Below, in pieces: positions 56,001 through 64,000 of a stretch of DNA of 64,000 nt. This DNA comes from Hortaea werneckii (Eukaryota > Ascomycota > Dothideomycetes > Mycosphaerellales > Teratosphaeriaceae), in the NCBI GenBank assembly GCA_037044905.1, contig JBAOKB010000126.1, positions 649,509-713,508 on the forward strand, given 5' to 3'. How positions within the stretch are numbered: position 1 is the stretch's first letter; every line of letters starts with the position of its first letter. Below the pieces are notes generated by a model that was not told the DNA's origin, did not search any database, and saw only the letters and a list, made by a program, of their open reading frames with translations. The translations under genes and the position numbers were made by a program.

Positions 56001-58436
56001 TATAGTACGTAATACTTTCTAGAAGAGGTTAACGTTATAGGAATTATATCTTTATAGGGTAGTAGCTTTATAAACGATAGAAATATAAACAAATGTAGCT
56101 AGAGAAAGAAATTATTCTATTATCTAAACTCTAATACTATTTAGGTAACCTTAGCTTACTCCTATATACTATAGTATATTAAGTTTCTAGAAAGGGTATA
56201 AGTAGATGCCTATACTATAAATCTTTAGCTAATATATATTTTAGTAGAGAAAACTATCTTTCTAGTACAAAATTAATCTTTAGTAAAACTAATAAGTATA
56301 TTTTTAGTTCCTAATAATACTACTACCTAGAACTAGTTAAGCTTAAAGACTATTACTAGACTAGAGAAAGCGGAGGCAAAGAATATTCTAATACTATATA
56401 TAACTCTACTAAGCTTAAGTTAGACTATACTTAGTTTAGGGGGTCCGCTATTAGTAGTTATTTGTATAAGTTATACTATATAACTAACAAGATAGTCTTT
56501 TAGCTACTAACGCTATTTAATCCTAGGGGGATAGAAAAAGATAACCTATTATATAATCGAAAAAGTAATGCCTAAACTAGTATCTTATAGTACTAACTTA
56601 TATAAACTTATTCTAGGATACTACTTATTTATAACTACTATCGCTAGGAATAGAAAACGTAATATCTAATTCTATAATACTAGCTTATTGTTTAATATAG
56701 ATTCTTCTTTCGATAAGCGTAATATTATTACTTATAAAGCTATCCTTTATACTAGTATAGTTATAGTCGTAATAGCTACTAGCTTTCTATAAATTAGAAG
56801 GCTATTCTAAATTATAAATAGGAACTAGGTCTTAAAAAAGGCGTTCTATATAATTCCTAGATATTGTCTTAGTCTATCTTTTTAAGAGCTAGCTATTATA
56901 TTAGGTACTATAGAAGTACTAAATAGATTAGATACTAAATATTCTATTAATATAATTATTTTAACTTATATAGTACCCGCTCTTAAGCTAACTATTTACA
57001 TAACAATAAATAATAGTAGTTTTTATTAAATCTACTATAGCTAGTATACTTTATAGAAGAACGTAAAATATTATTCTCGCTATTAGTATATAATTCTTTA
57101 AGACCTACTAGAATATACGTTCCTTCCTTCTCTTTCTTTATTCTTTTTTTTTGTCTTTTTATAAGGTTATCTACTTTTTAGAAAAGTATAGAGAAGTTAG
57201 TAAACTAACTCCTATATTATAAAGTATAACAATCCTTCGCTCTAAGCGCTTCCTTATATTAGTAGCCTAAATAGTATTTCTCCTAGTACAATTAACGATT
57301 ATATTATAGAATGTTTTAGGTTAAATTCCTAGCTAGAGCTATTACTATCTACTAAGGCTAGTATTAATACTATAAAAGAAAGACTTATAATATTTAAGGC
57401 TACTATAGGCCTAACTATTATTACTAAACTTACTAAAGCTATAGTTCTAGCTAATACCTAGGTAGCTATAGATAAGCTACTTTAGGCTATATAAATAGGG
57501 TTTAGTATTTTTAACTATATAAATACGCTAGATAGAACTAGTAAGTAGAACCTTGTCTACTAGTAAGTTTATTACTAATTTAGACTTATTAAGGGCGTTT
57601 ATAGTATTTTTTATTTATAGAGTTAGTAGCTACTTAGGGTTAGAGGTTTTGTATATAATAGTAGATATAGGCCTTACTCTATTATATATAGAATTTATAA
57701 CCTATAATATACTAGCTAGACCTATTAATATAAGTAAGGCCGTAGCAAATATACTAACTTAACCTAAAAAGGTAGCTTAGGTTAGTCTAATATCGACCTT
57801 CTTACTAAAAATAAAAATTAGTAGAAGATAGTTTAAACTATGTAACGAAATTATCCCTTACTACCTTAATAGTCTTAGAAGATATACCTCTTAAGAATCT
57901 ACCTTTTAAATATATCTAAGGTACCTATTATAAGAGTAAATATATCTAACCTACTACTTCTATATAGGACCTATAGGCTTAGGCTTACCTTAATAAGCTA
58001 TCTAGCTATTTTAAGAGGTTAAGAGGGTTCTACTATTAAATTATAGTTAGTTATATTCTACTAGGGTATAGTTCTAATAGTAGTAAGTTATAGTATATTT
58101 ACTTGTTTTTACTATAACTTTACCTATACTATTTAGTCTATAGAGGATTACTACCCTCTATATATAGGCCCTAATAAACTATATACTTGCCTATTACTAT
58201 AGATAATAGAATAGGCTTAGTTATAAGGGTTATATTATATTAGCTAGTAACTTTACGTCCCTTACCCCTTTATTACTCTACTACCTAGGGTTAGGATTAG
58301 GGGTTCTAAATTAATATTATATAGTATAGGGTATATATATAGATAAATATAACTTATTCTATTAATTATAGAATTTATAACTATATATATATCTAATAGT
58401 ACTACTAGTATAGGACTAAGGACGCCTACCCTCAAT
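53035..58436. repeat. AT-rich block with RIP signature (degenerate repeats)
   Basis: About 5.4 kb of sequence in which TpA is extremely frequent and CpA/TpG are nearly absent. Remaining cytosines are mostly in CpT, CpC or CpG. This is the classical mark of repeat-induced point mutation on both strands. No frame longer than about 70 codons survives. Both edges are abrupt: normal sequence stops near 53035 and resumes near 58437. The original element or elements cannot be recognised by eye, and no terminal repeats were found. The block probably began as one or more transposons. Confidence 0.9.
58286..58303 (+). repeat. Degenerate telomere-like repeat in the RIP block
   Basis: The sequence TAGGGTTAGGATTAGGGG is about three TTAGGG-like units with one change. 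It lies 150 bases inside the right edge of the AT-rich block. Confidence 0.5.
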
Positions 58437-59002
58437 CCTTCAAAGAATCCGGGGCGGATTCCATGATAATGCGTGGGGGGCACGGGCCACCGAATTCGCC
58501 GGAGGGGGCAGATTCCATGAAAAACCGGGGGCAGAAGGAATGAAAAGTACCGGTCGGAATCGTTTCAAACTCGGTGAGTTTCCAATCCGTAGGCACTTTA
58601 CTCGTGAGTTTTCAACATCGGAGCGGGAGACCCGCGTGGTGAATTGTTATCGCGGTTCGAAAATCCCGACATTCTGTGTGAAGTTCCGCTCGCAAAGGCT
58701 TAGGGTTAGGGTCGGCGGGCGTAACGGCGGTTCGGCTGGAATTGAGGGACCGCCGGAAGCGCAGGCTGGACGCTCGCGAAGAGGTAGGGTAGATAGAAAT
58801 ACACCAACAAAGGTGCAGAAAAGCACCCAGCAAGACCACCGACTCTTGTAGCATGTAGCTAACGTTCAACCCCATCATGTGTGACCGCGCCATCGCGACA
58901 GGGATCGCGAAAATTCTGTGACAGGGGTCGGTGCAGCTGAGCCCAGGCGAGGCCGCCGACCGAAACATCAGGACAGACACGTTGCTCGACAGCTAATACA
59001 CC
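58437..59002. other. 5' region of the telomere-linked helicase
   Basis: GC-rich sequence between the RIP edge and the helicase start. It contains two copies of an imperfect 15-base direct repeat (58452-58466 and 58506-58520, core GATTCCATGA) and two perfect TTAGGG units at 58700-58711. A 103-codon frame from 58540 has no recognisable features. A TAA stands in frame just before the helicase ATG. Confidence 0.55.
58700..58711 (+). repeat. TTAGGG x2 interstitial telomere-type repeat
   Basis: Two perfect tandem copies of the vertebrate/filamentous-fungal telomere unit lie 292 bases upstream of the helicase start. Confidence 0.6.
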
Positions 59003-62000
59003 ATGGACGCTTTTGAGAGTCTGTTCGTACACTTCCAGAATTTTCAAATCATCGTTTGTAGAGATTGCAAGTTTGCAGTGGTTCCAGACCAAATCAAGGC
59101 GCATCTCAGCCAAAGTCACCAGACGCTAACAGTGAGCACTAGGAAAGGAATAATCGAACAAGTGGAAAAACTCGACCACGTCGCTTATAGGTCAGAAGAC
59201 GTCGTGTACCCCGCCGCCGAACAGGAAGCGATCCAGGAGCTCGGCCCGGTCATCGAGCAATGCTCACAGTGCAAAGCGTGCGGGTTGCTGAGGGAGAGTA
59301 AAAAGGGGATCGAGGCGCACTGTAGAAAGGAACACGGCTGGAACAGCGCCAAAAGCAGAGGAGGTCGAGGGAGTTTGAGGAGTCGACCCGCCGCAAACCA
59401 GCCGTTCACGGAAGGTCACTGCTGTCAGAGATTCTTCAAGTATGCGCAGTGGACTAAGCTCTTTAAAGTGCTACCGCCAGCGCCACGGATGCTAGGAGGC
59501 GGTCATGGCTGCGAGCCCGAGGACAGGGCGCAGAAGTTGACAGATGAGGTAGCCGATGGACTCAAGAGGAAGCTGCGGGAGGCGCACCATCACAGGAAGG
59601 TGAACGTCAGCAATGTCAGGTCTGAAATGGATCCATGGCTGGAACACACCAGCTGGGCTCACCATCTGGCTGGGTTTGAGAAAGAAGAGCTACGGGCTAG
59701 TCTAAGTGCGGCGCCAAAGCTTGAGGCGGACGAGCGGGGGATAGAGAGCGTGGATGAAGAAGAGGAGGCGATCGAGAGAGCTTGCAGAGCGACCGGCAGG
59801 GTGATCAAGAAGGCCATGGACGTCAGCAGTCCGCGGACGATCCCAAGGTCCGCTCTTCACTACGTGAACAGGAAGGAAACCGGGGCCGCGAACAACGAGA
59901 CTCCATTCTACAGCAAACACGAGGCCAGTACGAAGAAGAAATACTCCAGGGTCTGGGTATCAATGCTGAGATATCTTTGGAGGAGTCAGACATGGGAGAA
60001 CAAGCCAGACTACACGTTGACGGATGGGCAAGCGAGGAGGCTGGGAGCAATGCAAAGTCTCGCCAGACGAGAGACCGCCGCTCTAGACAAGGGAGCCAGA
60101 AAGGTCTGCGAAGACGAGTTACAATGGTCCATCGTTCTTTTCTGGGCCAGCATGCTCGACCAGGAGCTGCTAGACGACGAGTTCCAAAGCGGCTTTCTGT
60201 CCGCATTGGCAGTTCTCGGCTTGGACACCGAAGACGCAGGATGGGTAAGCGTGTTCAACTTCACGCCGAAGCTGGCGGCCATCGTCACGGTCTGTAAGGC
60301 TCTGGTGGTGTTCATGGCTTACAAGCAGAGGCAAGACGACATCGACCGGCTGATCGGAGCCGGGATAGGTGAGAGTGAGGCGAGAAAAGAAGCGGTCAGC
60401 ATTGTAGAAGGGGTGCACGATATGGTGCCCAGGCTGTTGTGTCTTCAGGAATACGGGGGACCAGCGAGCCCGATGGACAGGGTCTTGCACATGAAGACTT
60501 TTGGAATGAGGATCAGGTTCACGGAGAAAGCCGGGGCACGGGTCACTTGGATGAACAGATGCCAACAGGTCGCCATCGACAAGATCAGCTTCAGCATGGG
60601 AGATCTCAGAGATGCACTACACTCGCTGTGGGAAAGGTGTCTGGGGAGGCTCACGAAGCGGTTGATGTTCTTACAGCAAGAGGAGGAACTGCCGATCTTG
60701 CATCTGGACAGACTGTTCGACAACCCAAGCGATCTCACCGAGGGTTGGAGCTTCTTGGACGATGAGAGAAACGATGAAGTCTTGGGCAGAGTCAGGAGGC
60801 CGGACGGGAAAGACGTGGAGAGCAGGAAGTGGTTGTGGAGCCGGGCCATGAGAGAGGACCGAATAACCAAGTACTTTCTACAAAATATCGACATGAGTGA
60901 AGTGAGGGACAGGAGTGAGCTAAAGTGGAACACGACCAAGGTGGAGCAGTACTTCCGGGAGGTGACTCTGTTCAAGGAGGAGCTGATAGTGTTGTGTCAC
61001 ATGGCAGGGGGAGCTCCAGCCAGAGGGACGGAAGTTGTCAGCATCAGGACCGAGAACGGAGAGAGTGCGCGAGCGCAGAGGGGTGTTTTTGTTGACAATG
61101 GCATGGTCGAGCTGGTGACGGGCTACCACAAAGGCTACAGCAAGAGCGGCGAAGCGAAGATAATCCACAGGTATCTGCCGCAAGAGGTGGGAAAGCTGTT
61201 GGTGTACCATTTGTGGCTAGTGGAACCGTTCGTGCACATGCTCAGGTGGGAAGTCAGGGGCGAGTTCGACTTCAGCAAATATCTGTGGGAGCCGGAGCCG
61301 GAAAAGAAATGGGAAGGCGAGGTCGACGGAGTCAGGGAGGAGGAGGAGAGTGGGAGCGAAGAAGGAGGAAGGGAAAGCGACGGGGAAGAGGGCAGTTCAG
61401 GAAGCGAGAGCGAATCGAGCACAAGCCCGAGCAGTGAAAGCGAGGCGGATGGAGGTGATGACGAAGGAACGGCAGGAGATCGGATGGTCAGTGGGAGGGA
61501 GGCGCGAAGCAGGCCGAGGAATGGAGGAAAAGCGAAAGAGGGCAAGCTGCAGGCACTCAGCATAGACGGCTTCTGGAACACAGAGAGGCTGAAGAGGGTG
61601 ATGAAGAGGGAGCTATCAAAATGCCAGGCCGGATTCTTTGTAACGCCGTCGACATGGAGGCAGCTATACCCAGCCATCCAAAGGGTACACTGCCCAGAGG
61701 AAGAAGTGACAAAACAGCTCGATCGGTTGTACGAAGGAGTAACAACAGAAGATAGGCAGATGCAATCCGGACACAGTAAAAGGATGGAAGAGTTGATCTA
61801 CGGGATCTTGACGACAGAGAACCCGTTCAGCACGCAGTCCGAGCAGGCATCGTTCAGAAAGGTGAGCGTGTCATGGCACCACTTCATCAGGTGGCCGTCC
61901 ACTGCGACAGGTAATGGAAAGCCGACGATCGATCTGGAGAAATACAGGAAGATGGTAGAAGAAGAGAGGTGGGCGAAGTTGAGGAGGGCAGACTTGAACG

Positions 62001-64000
62001 TGAGTCTGAGGGAAATGCTGGGGCCGAACGCTTCATTTAGAGGCTCACAACTGGAAGGGCTAAAGGCAATCGTATCGGGCGAGCCGAAGGTAGTAATGGT
62101 CATGAGGACCGGAGGAGGCAAGAGTCTGATGTTCATGCTACCGGCATTCTGCTCAGTCGGAGGGGTGACGGTGGTAGTGGTGCCGTTGATATCGCTAAGG
62201 AGCGATCTAGAGAGGAGATGCAAGGAGATCGGACTCAACGCCGGGAGATGGCCCGACCAGAGCGCCAGGCACGCGAGGATCGTGCTAGTAACACCCGAGA
62301 GCGCAGTAACGAAGGCGTTCAACAGGTTCATCAACGACAAGCTAGCTACCGGAGAGCTAGACAGGATAGTAGTCGACGAGAGCCACATCGTTCTGGACTC
62401 GACAGAGACATGGAGGCCGAAAGTGCTCGAGCTAGCGGAGTTCGCCAGGAAGGGATGCCAGATGGTGTATCTCACGGCAACGTTGCCACCGAAGGAAGAG
62501 TCGAGCTGGCTCGAAGCGATGGGCTTGGAGAAGAGGACGGTACGGATGATAAGAGACTCGACGACGAGGAGGAACATCGCTTACCAGGTGGTCGAGTACG
62601 ACCGGCGAGAAGAAGAGGAGAGGGTAGCGGAGTTGGTAAGAAAGAAACTGGAAGAACACGAGGAGGGACAGATCATAGTGTACTGCCGGAGGGTAGAGCA
62701 GTGCAAGAAGATTGGAGAAGTGCTGAGGTGTCCAGTGTACTACAGGAGGGTCGGAGACGAAGAAATGAAAAGGAAGATTCTGGAACAGCTGGTCAAGGGG
62801 ACGCACAGAGTGTTCGCGGCGACGACAGCGATGGGAATGGGGGTGGATGCACCACACATCAGGGTGGTGGTACACGTGGGAGTGAAGGAATTGGTGAGGG
62901 ATTACGCACAGGAAAGTGGAAGGGCAGGAAGAGATGGAGAGGCAAGCGAGGCGATCTTAATGAGAGGCTACAACACAGTAGGGGGTCGGAAAATCTTGGA
63001 GAAGGGATTCGTGATGGAAAGGGGGATGCACGAATATCTGGAAGGGGAGAAGTGTAGGAGGGTTGTGTTAGACAGGGAGATGGATGGGAGGGCGGACAGG
63101 ATCGGATGCGAGAACGGAGAGAAAGTGTGTGATGTATGTAGAGGGTTAACAAGAACGGGAAGGAGGGCGAGGGTTGTAGTGAGGACAGGGGGGTTCGTTC
63201 CATCACAGCAGCATAGAAGGAGGGAGCAAGAGGAAGCAGACGGGTCAGGGTCAGAGCCGATGGAACAAGGTAGCGAGGATGGAACACCGAGAGGCTCAGA
63301 GTTAGGTACGGACAACGTTGACGACGAGGGAGAATCAGGGTCAGGGTTGGCCGAAGCTGGGGATGAGTGTGAAGAGGCAGCAAAGGAAGGAAGAGGGCTA
63401 AAGAGGGCAAGAAGTATAGGAGAGAGAGAGGAGAGGGAGCGAAGCATAAACGAGGCGAGGACAGGAATGAGTAGAGAGGGAGAAAGAGTGCAAGCGCAGA
63501 AGAGGTCGAGGTTAGCGGAGAGGGCTAGCAGAGAGATAGACAGAGACGAGATGGTGAAGAGGCTAGAGGATTGGACGAAGGTAGGGTGTTCGGTGTGCTG
63601 GGCGCAAGGGCAGATACAACGGGCGAAAAGGGCTCGAGGGTGGGAAGAGTGCAGAGGGCACGGGAAGGAGGCAGGGGAGAGGATGGCGGAAGTGAAGAAG
63701 AGGATGAAGCGGCTACAGATGGCTCGATTCAGCGGGTGCAATTTCTGCTGGGTGCCGCAGAGCATATGTCAAAGATGGGAAGAGAAGACGGCGGCGTGCG
63801 GGAGTAAAACGGCAGGATATCAGCGAAGCGGAGTTGCGGGGGCAGGATGCCAATACAAGGGAGTGATGGAGGACATAGGAGGGGCGGTAATCAGCCAAAG
63901 GATGTGGGGGAGGGAAGAGAGGGAGGGAAAGGAGTGGGAGTGGGGGTGGGTAGGAGGTGCTGTTCAGGGAACAAACCAAGTTACGTTTAACCTTAGCAAT
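59003..64000 (+). CDS. Telomere-linked RecQ-type helicase with N-terminal Cys/His fingers (3' end outside window)
   Basis: One frame of 1,666 codons runs from the ATG at 59003 to the window edge without a stop. Residues 19-39 form a C-x2-C-x11-H-x4-H finger (CRDCKFAVVPDQIKAHLSQS). A second Cys/His cluster is at 87-111. Together they resemble the OrsD/DUF3505 region. A helical middle part and an acidic Ser/Glu-rich linker (about 770-840) follow. The RecQ engine is complete: RTGGGKS (1035-1041), VVDESH (1123-1128), YLTATLPP, ATTAMGMGVDAPHIR and QESGRAGRDG (from 1303). A four-Cys zinc site follows at 1351, 1369, 1376 and 1379. More Cys pairs (GCSVCW, GCNFCW) lie near the C-terminus. Related genes sit next to telomeres in many fungi and are thought to act in telomere maintenance or spread as selfish elements. 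Base composition is normal, with no RIP. Confidence 0.9.
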   Translation, partial: MDAFESLFVHFQNFQIIVCRDCKFAVVPDQIKAHLSQSHQTLTVSTRKGIIEQVEKLDHVAYRSEDVVYPAAEQEAIQELGPVIEQCSQCKACGLLRESKKGIEAHCRKEHGWNSAKSRGGRGSLRSRPAANQPFTEGHCCQRFFKYAQWTKLFKVLPPAPRMLGGGHGCEPEDRAQKLTDEVADGLKRKLREAHHHRKVNVSNVRSEMDPWLEHTSWAHHLAGFEKEELRASLSAAPKLEADERGIESVDEEEEAIERACRATGRVIKKAMDVSSPRTIPRSALHYVNRKETGAANNETPFYSKHEASTKKKYSRVWVSMLRYLWRSQTWENKPDYTLTDGQARRLGAMQSLARRETAALDKGARKVCEDELQWSIVLFWASMLDQELLDDEFQSGFLSALAVLGLDTEDAGWVSVFNFTPKLAAIVTVCKALVVFMAYKQRQDDIDRLIGAGIGESEARKEAVSIVEGVHDMVPRLLCLQEYGGPASPMDRVLHMKTFGMRIRFTEKAGARVTWMNRCQQVAIDKISFSMGDLRDALHSLWERCLGRLTKRLMFLQQEEELPILHLDRLFDNPSDLTEGWSFLDDERNDEVLGRVRRPDGKDVESRKWLWSRAMREDRITKYFLQNIDMSEVRDRSELKWNTTKVEQYFREVTLFKEELIVLCHMAGGAPARGTEVVSIRTENGESARAQRGVFVDNGMVELVTGYHKGYSKSGEAKIIHRYLPQEVGKLLVYHLWLVEPFVHMLRWEVRGEFDFSKYLWEPEPEKKWEGEVDGVREEEESGSEEGGRESDGEEGSSGSESESSTSPSSESEADGGDDEGTAGDRMVSGREARSRPRNGGKAKEGKLQALSIDGFWNTERLKRVMKRELSKCQAGFFVTPSTWRQLYPAIQRVHCPEEEVTKQLDRLYEGVTTEDRQMQSGHSKRMEELIYGILTTENPFSTQSEQASFRKVSVSWHHFIRWPSTATGNGKPTIDLEKYRKMVEEERWAKLRRADLNVSLREMLGPNASFRGSQLEGLKAIVSGEPKVVMVMRTGGGKSLMFMLPAFCSVGGVTVVVVPLISLRSDLERRCKEIGLNAGRWPDQSARHARIVLVTPESAVTKAFNRFINDKLATGELDRIVVDESHIVLDSTETWRPKVLELAEFARKGCQMVYLTATLPPKEESSWLEAMGLEKRTVRMIRDSTTRRNIAYQVVEYDRREEEERVAELVRKKLEEHEEGQIIVYCRRVEQCKKIGEVLRCPVYYRRVGDEEMKRKILEQLVKGTHRVFAATTAMGMGVDAPHIRVVVHVGVKELVRDYAQESGRAGRDGEASEAILMRGYNTVGGRKILEKGFVMERGMHEYLEGEKCRRVVLDREMDGRADRIGCENGEKVCDVCRGLTRTGRRARVVVRTGGFVPSQQHRRREQEEADGSGSEPMEQGSEDGTPRGSELGTDNVDDEGESGSGLAEAGDECEEAAKEGRGLKRARSIGEREERERSINEARTGMSREGERVQAQKRSRLAERASREIDRDEMVKRLEDWTKVGCSVCWAQGQIQRAKRARGWEECRGHGKEAGERMAEVKKRMKRLQMARFSGCNFCWVPQSICQRWEEKTAACGSKTAGYQRSGVAGAGCQYKGVMEDIGGAVISQRMWGREEREGKEWEWGWVGGAVQGTNQVTFNLSN

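Noticed and set aside
57553..57762. 69-codon frame within the AT-rich block
   Set aside because: Hydrophobic residues reflect AT-rich codons; no homology to a transposase could be recognised.
58540..58851. Rightward 103-codon frame upstream of the helicase
   Set aside because: Arg/Gly-rich with no features and it contains the TTAGGG repeat; more likely leader or non-coding sequence.
61135..63765. Several Ser/Leu/Pro-rich leftward frames of 180-265 codons
   Set aside because: All are antisense to the helicase gene, whose motifs are unambiguous.

Overview
The window looks like a filamentous ascomycete (Pezizomycotina) chromosome arm that runs into a subtelomere. Genes carry short GT-AG introns. 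Gene families are typical of moulds: homeobox factor, Hcs1 helicase, SIN-type Cdc14, Erv41, GTP cyclohydrolase II, sugar transporters, LysM and But2 wall proteins. One block carries a strong repeat-induced point mutation (RIP) signature, and TTAGGG telomere-type repeats occur near the right end. A dothideomycete is plausible but not proven.

Layout. 0-17 kb: 5' part of an F-box gene, HGGG/GDSAG alpha/beta hydrolase, single-pass Cys-rich membrane protein, patatin-like phospholipase with an unrecognised C-terminal half, sugar transporter, secreted CALB-like lipase, SIN protein Cdc14 and a second F-box-like protein. 17-40 kb is mostly housekeeping: HCS1 helicase, a large low-complexity protein, RIB1, a 77-residue two-exon protein, ERV41, an orphan 744-residue protein, a flavin amine oxidase and a homeobox factor. 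40-45 kb: a sugar transporter beside a GMC oxidoreductase broken by two single-base frame slips. 45-52.5 kb: a gene-poor stretch, then a convergent pair of secreted proteins, a But2-domain wall protein and an eight-exon protein with six LysM-like modules and two CBM20 starch-binding domains.

53.0-58.4 kb is an AT-rich, sharply bounded, RIP-destroyed block without usable genes. From 59.0 kb to the window end one uninterrupted GC-normal frame of 1,666 codons encodes an N-terminal Cys/His-finger region resembling OrsD/DUF3505 joined to a complete RecQ-type helicase. This is the architecture of telomere-linked helicases. It reads away from the chromosome interior and is still open at base 64,000.

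The two strongest candidates for follow-up are the LysM-CBM20 multidomain protein next to the RIP block and the intact telomere-linked helicase just beyond it. All exon joins were derived by hand from splice signals and reading-frame continuity; no database search was run.
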